Positions 1-6,403 of a stretch of 16,028 bases of DNA are shown in pieces (position 1 is the stretch's first letter; each line of letters starts with the position of its first letter). Where the stretch lies: positions 1 to 16,028 of the forward strand of contig JAUVJW010000017.1 in the NCBI GenBank assembly GCA_030596465.1. The letters run 5' to 3'. Origin of the DNA: Candidatus Fermentibacteraceae bacterium. Lineage in GTDB: Bacteria; Fermentibacterota; Fermentibacteria; Fermentibacterales; JCC-6. The translations under genes and the position numbers were made by a program. The notes beneath the pieces are model-generated. The model was not told the origin of the DNA. It saw only the letters and a list, made by a program, of their open reading frames with translations, and did not search any database.

Positions 1-99
1 TCAAGGATAATTATCTTCAAAAATGATGATAAGCCAATTGTCGACATTTACCTTCTGGAATTGTTAACGGTTCCGGGAGGCTATACCGTCATGGTATAG
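1..99 (+). CDS. possible C-terminal tail of an unidentified CDS
   Basis: Frame 1 is open from the window edge to a TAG at 97-99, giving about 32 residues ending GGYTVMV. The other two forward frames stop within the first 30 bases. The piece is too short to assign to a family and could be chance. Its last codons overlap the 80-100 inverted repeat, which would be unusual for a terminator placed after a gene. Confidence 0.2.
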   Translation, partial: SRIIIFKNDDKPIVDIYLLELLTVPGGYTVMV

Positions 100-100
100 C
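80..100. repeat. short perfect inverted repeat
   Basis: GCTATACC at 80-87 and GGTATAGC at 93-100 form a perfect 8-bp stem with a 5-nt loop (GTCAT). No T-run follows on either strand, so it is a poor intrinsic terminator. It may be a protein-binding site or part of a mobile-element end, since a recombinase relic lies downstream. Its role is unknown. Confidence 0.4.
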
Positions 101-279
101 GCCGAACAATGATTCTACTGCCGTCAGTATATCTCGAGAATTTGTCTTTCTTGACTAACATGCATAGGGTGTTTAGCCGTGTCAATGGAGTCACACTCGA
201 CATGTAATGTAAACAGGCGTACACTAATGCACGGGTTTTACTTGGGTTAGTGGACATCTTTTAAAGCAGGAGGTTTGAA
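100..279. other. gene-free leader of the recombinase relic
   Basis: No coding frame is convincing here. The stretch holds an imperfect inverted repeat (219-227 with 247-255) and ends in a strong SD, AGGAGG at 268-273, six bases before the ATG at 280. No convincing -35/-10 pair was found. Confidence 0.4.
219..255. repeat. imperfect inverted repeat upstream of the recombinase relic
   Basis: GTACACTAA (219-227) and TTAGTGGAC (247-255) pair at eight of nine positions around a 19-nt spacer. The repeat lies directly before the SD of the broken tyrosine recombinase. It could be an operator, a recombinase-binding site or an element end. The sequence alone does not decide between these. Confidence 0.35.
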
Positions 280-669
280 ATGATACAGTATTTAAAACAG
301 TATGAAAGCGAGTTAATTGACAAGGAGCTGGTGCGACAGAATCAGGTTCCATACATGGTTGGGTGGGTTAGGAAGTATCTTGCATTTAGCAGGCCGGAAG
401 AGATGCTGTGTTCGCTGATTCTCTTGAGAGGGAGGGGCGGCAGGAATGGCAGATACGGCAGGCTCTGGATGCGGTGAAGATATTCCGCTCCATGCATCCT
501 GCGGACAATTCCATCAGGGAGACCAGTCAGTCATTGAACCACTTGCTGAACTTCGAGATCGTTTGCGTGTACGGCATTATGCCAGGAGTACTGAAAAGTC
601 TTATCTGTACTGGTTCGGAAGGTTGCGGCATCTATACAGAACTACCCTGTCAAGTAATAAGTGTCGGTG
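280..669 (+). pseudogene. broken tyrosine recombinase (integrase) N-terminal region
   Basis: Three overlapping frames together resemble the N-terminal half of a phage/integron-type integrase. Frame 1 from ATG 280 gives NQVPYMVGWVRKYLAF, typical of an N-terminal extension in some bacterial integrases. Frame 3 from about 405 continues with EGRQEWQIRQALDAVKIF. Frame 2 from about 500 gives LRDRLRVRHYARSTEKSYLYW, the SAM-like core-binding domain, and stops at 668-670. At least two frameshifts are therefore needed. The catalytic domain with its R..H-R-H..Y residues is absent, and the next gene begins within 80 bases on the other strand. The SD (AGGAGG, 268-273) is intact. This is a decayed mobile-element gene; sequencing errors could explain the frameshifts but not the missing C-terminal half. 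Confidence 0.7.
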
Positions 670-749
670 AGAAATTACTGTGTTTCGACAATCCGGAAGA
701 ATGCCACCTTAATCTATGTGAGAATGTGAAGTTATTTATGCGCGGATGC

Positions 750-2111
750 TTAGTATGCCCCGGAGCCTTTAATCACTGCCGATGGAGTCAGCATAAGAAT
801 TGCGAGATCCATCCAGAGAGACCAGTTATCAACATAGTATAAATCAAGTTTAACCATTTCATCAAAGCCCAGATTACTCCTGCCGGAGATCTGCCATACT
901 CCGGTGACTCCTGGAATGGTGTGAAGTCTTTTGAAGTCTCTTCTACTGTATTCCTCCACCTCTTCAGGAAGCGGTGGGCGGGGACCAACAAGGCTCATCC
1001 TGCCGGACATTATATTGAACAACTGTGGAAGTTCATCTATGGACCATCGTCGAATAAACCTGCCTGTAACCGTAATTCTAGGGTCGTTTTTTATTTTAAA
1101 CAAAGGTCCCTTTGACTCGTTCTTATGAGAAAGAGCCGCCTTTTCATTGTGGGCTCCCACGCACATGGAACGGAATTTGAGCATTTTGAAAGGTGTATTT
1201 CCCTTTCCTAACCGGGTCTGTTTGTAGAAAACAGGAAAGCCTGAATCAATAACAACTGCCAGTGCTGTTAGAATGAAGACAGGGGAAAGTATAATAATGA
1301 AAATTGTTGTGAGAATAAGGTCAATTGCCCGCTTAAGCAGCAGACCCCAGCCGGAGAGTGGTGCAGGTACCGATTCTATCAGTGTTGTTCCACCCATGTG
1401 CGCAACCCTGGCTGTAAGGCTGACCAGGGCAAAGATGTCTGCCGCAATTTTGTATTGAACACCGAGTTTTTCACAAGCCAGAATAACGGAGGACAATTTT
1501 TCCGGAGGAATAGAATGGTTTGCTACCACAAGTTCATGAATATCTTCTTTTCTGATGATTGCTTCTATTTTTTCGGTTGGCGTATCCGGATCGAGATAGT
1601 CAACAATGATGTAGTTGACCTGCGCTCTGTTTTCCATAAAACCGCCCAACTGCCTTGCGTGATCTGAGATTCCCAGAACAAGAACTCTTGAAGGCATACC
1701 TGTTCTGCTGCTTAGCTTTCGGAATTGTGAATGCCAGAGACTCAGGATAAGCGCTGAAGCGGGGAATGAAAAGATCAGAACAAATCTTGAAAAAAACAGT
1801 TGTCTGGTAATGAAGGTTGTTGCCAGTGTGAAGAGTACCGCCATAAGGGCTCCTCTGATAATTCCCGCAATTTCCTCAATCATTCCCAGCCCGAATTCCC
1901 GACGATACACCCCGAAAACGGCCATGAAGGTAACCTGAACGGAACCAAGTACCAGACCAGTTAAAAAGTAATGATAGACAGAGAGCCTGAAATCAGAACC
2001 CATGATATGAGCGAGAAGTGAGTGCCTTAACCAGAATCCTCCCATGAATATTGCGGTAATAAGCGCAATATCGGTTACAGGAAGAAGCCAGTACAAATTT
2101 CTTTGCTTCAT
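750..2111 (-). CDS. polyprenyl-phosphate sugar-1-phosphate transferase (WbaP/ExoY type)
   Basis: This 453-residue membrane enzyme should transfer a sugar-1-phosphate from a nucleotide sugar to undecaprenyl phosphate, the first step of a surface polysaccharide or O-antigen unit. Residues 8-125 hold about four membrane helices. Residues 140-240 form a Rossmann-like domain (RVLVLGISD). Residues 260-450 are the bacterial sugar transferase domain: a hydrophobic segment at 262-290, KMLKFRSM, the catalytic Asp-Glu in WSIDELPQ (D359, E360), SLVGPRPPLP and PGVTGVWQ. Length and domain order match full-length WbaP/WcaJ/ExoY-type proteins. The ATG follows a good SD (GGAGG) and overlaps the upstream glycosyltransferase stop as ATGA, so the two are probably translationally coupled. 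The sugar (Glc, Gal or other) cannot be told from sequence. Confidence 0.92.
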   Translation of the reverse strand: MKQRNLYWLLPVTDIALITAIFMGGFWLRHSLLAHIMGSDFRLSVYHYFLTGLVLGSVQVTFMAVFGVYRREFGLGMIEEIAGIIRGALMAVLFTLATTFITRQLFFSRFVLIFSFPASALILSLWHSQFRKLSSRTGMPSRVLVLGISDHARQLGGFMENRAQVNYIIVDYLDPDTPTEKIEAIIRKEDIHELVVANHSIPPEKLSSVILACEKLGVQYKIAADIFALVSLTARVAHMGGTTLIESVPAPLSGWGLLLKRAIDLILTTIFIIILSPVFILTALAVVIDSGFPVFYKQTRLGKGNTPFKMLKFRSMCVGAHNEKAALSHKNESKGPLFKIKNDPRITVTGRFIRRWSIDELPQLFNIMSGRMSLVGPRPPLPEEVEEYSRRDFKRLHTIPGVTGVWQISGRSNLGFDEMVKLDLYYVDNWSLWMDLAILMLTPSAVIKGSGAY

Positions 2112-2908
2112 CTTTTACCTCCGGGGCCGATACCAAACAGGACGGTGGGGTGGGTAGACATGAAAACGAGCATACTTTTCAGGTGGTAGTTAAGAGTTTT
2201 GCCTCCTGCTGTACTCTCCCGCCGGCATACATGACGGATCTCAGCTCTGGGTTCATACCAGATCTCCATACCCGATTTCCATGCCCTCCAGCACCATTCG
2301 ACATCCTCAAAATATAGGAAATACCTCTCGGACATGAGGCCAACCTTCCGGCGACCACCGGGAGTCAGCCACATTGCGGCCCCAACCAGCCAATGAGGTC
2401 TGCAGGGATGGCTGGAAGAGTTGAACCGGTTCATGTGGTTGGAAGATACTTTTCCCCCCCATCCGGTTTTTCTCAGAGGAGTTCTTCTGGACGCAATAAC
2501 AAGCGGATCAGGCCAGGTTCTTGCTGTGGATTGCCTGGTTCCATTTTCATCAACCATCGCGGGTCCGATTATTGCCGCGCCGGGATGGTCTTTTTGTAAT
2601 TTACGCAAAGCAGAAATCGCACCGGGGAGAATTTCAACATCCGGATTCAGGAAGAAAAGACTGCCTTCGTCCACAAGGGCCGCTCCAAGATTATTTGCTT
2701 TTGAAAGACCGAGGTTGTGCTGGTTCAGTATTATTTTTACAGGCAGACTAAAGGATTCAATTATGTTAATCGTGTTATCTGATGAGGCATTATCTACGAT
2801 CACTATTTCAGAAGGCTTTTCATCGGACGGAAGATCAAACAGAGACTTGAGTACTCCGCCGATTACCTGCCCGCTGTTGAAAGTCGTAATGATGGCTGAC
2901 CATTTCAT
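2108..2908 (-). CDS. family 2 glycosyltransferase (rhamnosyltransferase-like)
   Basis: The 266-residue product has the GT-A fold of WbbL-like transferases and probably adds a sugar to a lipid-linked glycan on the cytoplasmic face. Visible motifs: an N-terminal strand SAIITTFNSG, the nucleotide-binding EIVIVDNASSDNT, NLGLSKANN, the metal-site LFFLNPDVEI (NPD in place of DxD, as in rhamnosyltransferases), WLVGAAMW, and the catalytic-loop FEDVEWCWRAW. I chose ATG 2908. A TTG at 2923 is also in frame, but it lies in the T-tract of the HU terminator. Neither has an SD. The stop overlaps the sugar transferase ATG by four bases. The donor and acceptor are unknown. Confidence 0.88.
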   Translation of the reverse strand: MKWSAIITTFNSGQVIGGVLKSLFDLPSDEKPSEIVIVDNASSDNTINIIESFSLPVKIILNQHNLGLSKANNLGAALVDEGSLFFLNPDVEILPGAISALRKLQKDHPGAAIIGPAMVDENGTRQSTARTWPDPLVIASRRTPLRKTGWGGKVSSNHMNRFNSSSHPCRPHWLVGAAMWLTPGGRRKVGLMSERYFLYFEDVEWCWRAWKSGMEIWYEPRAEIRHVCRRESTAGGKTLNYHLKSMLVFMSTHPTVLFGIGPGGKR

Positions 2909-2911
2909 AGT

Positions 2912-2953
2912 GATAATATACAAAGAGGGAAGAGCCTTACGACTCTCCCCTCT
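2912..2953 (-). terminator. Rho-independent terminator of the HU gene
   Basis: AGAGGGAAGAG (2924-2934) and CTCTCCCCTCT (2943-2953) form an 11-bp stem with an 8-nt loop. On minus-strand RNA all pairs form, with one G-U wobble; on the plus strand the same position is an A-C mismatch, so the hairpin is strand-specific. It is followed by TTTGTATATT, a modest T-rich tract. It begins 18 bases after the HU stop. Confidence 0.75.
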
Positions 2954-2970
2954 GATAACCGGACTACCTG

Positions 2971-3243
2971 CTAAAGAGCCTTGTCCTTCAGGGCTTTTCC
3001 AGCCTTGAAGAATGGGACTTTCTTGGCAGCGTACATTCTTTTTTCTTTTGTTCCAGGGACGACTCCCTCACGGGCGGCTCTTTCCTTAACGCCGAATGTT
3101 CCAAAACCGATAAGAGAGATCTTGTCTCCCCTTTCAATAACACTGCTCACTCCGTCGATGAAGGCATCAACCGCTGCTGCCGCATCTTTCTTGGAAAGAT
3201 CAGCTCTTTCCGCAACATATCCAACAAGTTCTTTCTTATTCAA
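2971..3243 (-). CDS. HU/IHF family DNA-binding protein
   Basis: A 90-residue histone-like protein that bends DNA as a dimer. The TTG start at 3243 gives the usual family length and the usual first residues (NKKELV). SD AAAGGGG lies seven bases upstream. An ATG at 3276 would add an untypical 11-residue tail. Features: N-terminal helical dimerisation part with KKDAAAAVDAFIDGV, the family signature GDKISLIGFGTFGVKERAAREG, then the DNA-binding arm and a C-terminal FKAGKALKD. The arm tip reads VPGTKEKR in place of the common NPxTGE, so the intercalating proline is still present. It is a single-gene unit with its own promoter (3300-3328) and terminator. HU versus IHF subunit cannot be decided. Confidence 0.93.
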   Translation of the reverse strand: MNKKELVGYVAERADLSKKDAAAAVDAFIDGVSSVIERGDKISLIGFGTFGVKERAAREGVVPGTKEKRMYAAKKVPFFKAGKALKDKAL

Positions 3244-3299
3244 CTCCAAACCCCTTTCTCTTCCATTGTTTAACAACTTGAAAACACAGTGATATGTTT

Positions 3300-3328
3300 A
3301 CATTAGAGCAGAGAAAGCCCTTTGTCAA
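3300..3328 (-). promoter_or_regulatory. sigma70-like promoter of the HU gene
   Basis: On the minus strand TTGACA (3328-3323) is a perfect -35 box. A 17-bp spacer leads to TAATGT (3305-3300), a weak -10 box. It lies just past the lptD stop and about 57 bases before the TTG start, so HU can be transcribed separately from the lptD operon. Confidence 0.55.
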
Positions 3329-3344
3329 GTGTTCACTGTATGTA

Positions 3345-5510
3345 TTAAAAACTACTTGTGTGCTGTTCCACCTTGATATCGGGGAAAGCCTTGATATTAA
3401 TCCGGAAATAAAAGCCGGAATCTATATCAGAAACATGTCGTGTAAATATGGCTTCCCAACTATCAAGATCGCGCATTATGGAGTAATTCTGGCTTATAAA
3501 ATCATCACCAGTAATATCATAATAGGCTCTATAATTTATGGCCCATCGGGTAGTAAGATCGATACTAACGGTCAATCTCAGCTTGTTAAGATCGTCATCT
3601 TCGCCGTACAGAGATGGGCTCCAGTTGTGCGAAAGATTAAGTCGCCATGACAGTGGTGTAAGAATGAAACCCGAATCCGGGTGCATTGTGGGGTCATTTC
3701 CTGAAAGTTGGATGCTGGTTGTAAGTGCAATATTCTGGGCTTTTCCCGTGTAAGTGTTGTATGAGCCGTTGACTCTTGAGGAAATCCACTGAGCAGGGGT
3801 CAGATTCAGGCTGGCTGTAACTGGTGTGAATTCTTCTTCGTTCCTGTCCGGGCTCCAGCTTGAAGTCAAAGACAACTCCGCAAGTGTTCTTTTGTCAATG
3901 GTTCCTCTGCTGAGCCTTTTTCCCTCAAGTGTATTGAGAAGAGAAAAGGAAACAACTGTTCCGGAAGAGGGAAGAGAGAAGTCACTGAATCGGTAGTAAA
4001 GAGAGTCGGCATCCTCCGTTTTGTGGAAGTTTCCATCAGTAGCAAGGTATAGATCCGGTGCCCAGCTTGTTGATATGGAAGGAGAGATCGTATGGCGAAG
4101 AACAGAATATCCCGCCAGGTTGGAGGAGAACATCCCGTAGATATCTGTTGAGAGCGCGAGGCCAATAGAATTGTGCAGCCAGCCCGGGAATTTGCGTTCC
4201 TGGAGGTCTCTGTCATACACTGTGCCGGTTGTTTTCAACCAGGGGGATATGGCTAGAATACCGCCAGCGCGATTTGAACCGCTCAGGCTGGAAGATACTC
4301 TCAGACCTGAATTATAGAGAGAGGAATCCTCCCATTCTGTTTTTTCAGAAAGGTAGTGAGAATTGAAATTCCAGTAAAGGCTGTGCCAGATACGCCGGTC
4401 GACAGGATCCTGTGGTGTGCTGAATACAGGTGCTGATGGAAGGTTGTACCGCACATCAGGTGCGCTCAACTCTGAAAGAATTTCATTATCAATAGTATCA
4501 GGCAGGGCATCCAGATACTCGGTGTATTCAGTGTTGAGCTGGGCACTGCCTCTACCGATGTTTCTTGAAAGAGAGAGCCATGATCTGAGCTGTCCTTCCA
4601 TTCTGTCCTGCGGATCCTGCTGAGTTTCCTCAAGATATGACCTGTCACTGATGAAGTTACCTGTGAGTCGAACCATTGTTCCATCGGGAAGTTCCTGTGT
4701 GTGTGATGATTCAATAAGCCACCTGTCACGGCTCCTTTCAAACTGACGACGCCACTGAATTCTGCTTCGCCCGTTCATCACATAACGGAGATTGTGTCTT
4801 TCTGTCATTGTAACCTGAAATCTGGTTTTCTCCATGAGATCTGAACTGATCAGGAGATCAATGTAATCAGAGAAGCCAAAGTAGTACCCGACTTTTCTAA
4901 TATATCTGCCGTCACGGGAAGAAGATCCCAGGGTTGGGATGGTGAAGCCGGAGGATCTGCCTCTTCTGATGGGAAAGACCACATAGGGAAGCCAGAAAAC
5001 AGGGGTATCTTCTACATAGAGGATAACAGGTTTAGCTACAGCCTTGTCATCCGGATAGACCTTCATAATTTCTGCCCAGAAATAGTAGTCGAAAGTATCT
5101 TTTTCGCAGGAAGTGAAAACTACATTAGTCAGATTAAATTCGTCCCTGCTGAGCATAGTAACTGTTTCACTGTTGTACTGTGCCCTGTCATAGAAGGAGG
5201 TTGTAGAGAATGTTCTGGCTGTGGCCGTAGGAGTGTGATAAATAAGTGCGGTTCCGGTGGCGGTTTCTCCGCCCTCCGCAATTTCAACATTACCTGTCGC
5301 CAGAACGGTTTCTTCTGTTGATGAGTACCTGATGGTATCTGCGACAATACTCATCTGTTTGTGTTCAATAGAGGCTGTGCCGATCAATATCAGATCTTCG
5401 TCGGTTATGCTGAAAACAAGAGAATCAGCACTGTATGCCATTGACTCCATTGGTTCGACACCTGTTGTATCCGGTTGAGAAAGCAGCAGAAGAAGGCACA
5501 CTCCTAGCAT
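3345..5510 (-). CDS. lptD: LPS-assembly outer-membrane protein LptD (OstA/Imp)
   Basis: The 721-residue protein should be the outer-membrane barrel that inserts lipopolysaccharide in the outer leaflet. Residues about 25-110 form the OstA-type periplasmic beta-jellyroll (ADTIRYSSTEETVLATGNVEI). The linking region has the family pattern YYFWAEIMKVYPDDKAVAKP, VEDTPVFWLPYVVFP and GRSSGFTIPTLG. The rest is rich in alternating polar and aromatic strands and ends in Phe, as outer-membrane barrels do. Length is close to E. coli LptD (784). The start overlaps the ROK gene stop by 7 nt and has no SD, so coupled translation is likely. The N-terminus (MLGVCLLLLLSQ) is a very short signal with no basic residue before the hydrophobic core. 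No LptE or LptA gene lies in the window. Confidence 0.88.
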   Translation of the reverse strand: MLGVCLLLLLSQPDTTGVEPMESMAYSADSLVFSITDEDLILIGTASIEHKQMSIVADTIRYSSTEETVLATGNVEIAEGGETATGTALIYHTPTATARTFSTTSFYDRAQYNSETVTMLSRDEFNLTNVVFTSCEKDTFDYYFWAEIMKVYPDDKAVAKPVILYVEDTPVFWLPYVVFPIRRGRSSGFTIPTLGSSSRDGRYIRKVGYYFGFSDYIDLLISSDLMEKTRFQVTMTERHNLRYVMNGRSRIQWRRQFERSRDRWLIESSHTQELPDGTMVRLTGNFISDRSYLEETQQDPQDRMEGQLRSWLSLSRNIGRGSAQLNTEYTEYLDALPDTIDNEILSELSAPDVRYNLPSAPVFSTPQDPVDRRIWHSLYWNFNSHYLSEKTEWEDSSLYNSGLRVSSSLSGSNRAGGILAISPWLKTTGTVYDRDLQERKFPGWLHNSIGLALSTDIYGMFSSNLAGYSVLRHTISPSISTSWAPDLYLATDGNFHKTEDADSLYYRFSDFSLPSSGTVVSFSLLNTLEGKRLSRGTIDKRTLAELSLTSSWSPDRNEEEFTPVTASLNLTPAQWISSRVNGSYNTYTGKAQNIALTTSIQLSGNDPTMHPDSGFILTPLSWRLNLSHNWSPSLYGEDDDLNKLRLTVSIDLTTRWAINYRAYYDITGDDFISQNYSIMRDLDSWEAIFTRHVSDIDSGFYFRINIKAFPDIKVEQHTSSF

Positions 5511-6403
5511 TGTTTCGCAACCATTGATGCAGCGCCAAACGCTCCTGCGGTTGGTGAATTCTCAAGAAGAGAAACATTCCATTTGTGTTTGCATCGCTTT
5601 TTGTATTCCAGCATGGCGGATTTTTCGAAGTGGTTAATTGTTGTGGATAATCCTCCGCCAATGAAGAAGCCCATAGGAGAAAAACAATTTGAAAGATTTG
5701 CAAGTCCGAGACCTACCCATCTTCCGTATTCCCTGAAGGTTTCAAGGGCGGAAACTTTTCCCTGTGATGCCAGGGCTGCTATTTCGCCGGGGGATGCCTT
5801 TTGTCCGGTAAGCCTTGTGTAGTACCATTCCAGAGCTTTTTTGCCAGCATACCTTTCCCAGCAGCCGTCTGAACCGCATGGACAGGGAACGCCACCCTCC
5901 CGAACTGTGGTATGGCCAAATTCGCCGGAGTAACCGGTTCCATAAATTATGCTGCCCTGGTTGATTATTGTTCCTCCGATACCAGTGCCCAGGGTGATGA
6001 AAAGCCATAGCCCCTCAGACGGAATTCTTCCAGAGTTGATTGCCCCGATTGCAAAAACATTGCAGTCATTGTCTACAATCACCGGAACCTTAAGATGCCT
6101 TCTGAGGATTTCTCCTGCATTTATGCCGTTCCATAAAGGGAGATTAGGGCTGAATCTTACCACTCCTCCCGCGCGTTTATCAATGTGACCGGCAGTGCCA
6201 AGACCCACTGCTGCCGGTTTTACATCCTCAGCCAGAATGAGTTCTGAAATTTTTGCCAGTAATTCTTTCGGTTCACAGTCTACACCTGTGGAAATAGTAT
6301 CAACAACTCTGAAAACATCATTTGTCAGGCATCCGATTTTTGCGCAGGTACCGCCTACATCAATACCCCAGTAGGTTTTACCCGAATTGTTACTCGATTC
6401 CAA
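5504..6403 (-). CDS. ROK family sugar kinase (glucokinase-like)
   Basis: About 299 residues of the ASKHA fold, expected to phosphorylate a hexose or amino sugar with ATP in the cytoplasm. Motifs: phosphate-1 WGIDVGGTCAKIG (about residues 12-24), the catalytic Asp in VIVDNDCNVFA (about 108-118), LGTGIGGTII (138-147), EFGHTTV (161-167), and the ROK zinc site CPCGSDGCWE with all three Cys plus the His of EFGH. TTG 6403 is preferred because GGGGAG lies four bases upstream; a TTG at 6418 would add five residues but has no SD. It overlaps the LpoA-like gene by 14 nt and lptD by 7 nt. The substrate is unknown. Its position between two envelope genes suggests cell-wall or LPS sugar metabolism, which is inference. 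Confidence 0.9.
   Translation of the reverse strand: MESSNNSGKTYWGIDVGGTCAKIGCLTNDVFRVVDTISTGVDCEPKELLAKISELILAEDVKPAAVGLGTAGHIDKRAGGVVRFSPNLPLWNGINAGEILRRHLKVPVIVDNDCNVFAIGAINSGRIPSEGLWLFITLGTGIGGTIINQGSIIYGTGYSGEFGHTTVREGGVPCPCGSDGCWERYAGKKALEWYYTRLTGQKASPGEIAALASQGKVSALETFREYGRWVGLGLANLSNCFSPMGFFIGGGLSTTINHFEKSAMLEYKKRCKHKWNVSLLENSPTAGAFGAASMVAKQC

Noticed and set aside
408..842. 144-codon plus-strand frame as an intact gene
   Set aside because: Only its first part resembles integrase; the rest reads out of frame through the core-binding segment and into the antisense of the sugar transferase gene.
2421..3008. 195-codon open frame on the plus strand
   Set aside because: It is antisense to a clear family 2 glycosyltransferase, spans the HU terminator, and shows no family pattern.
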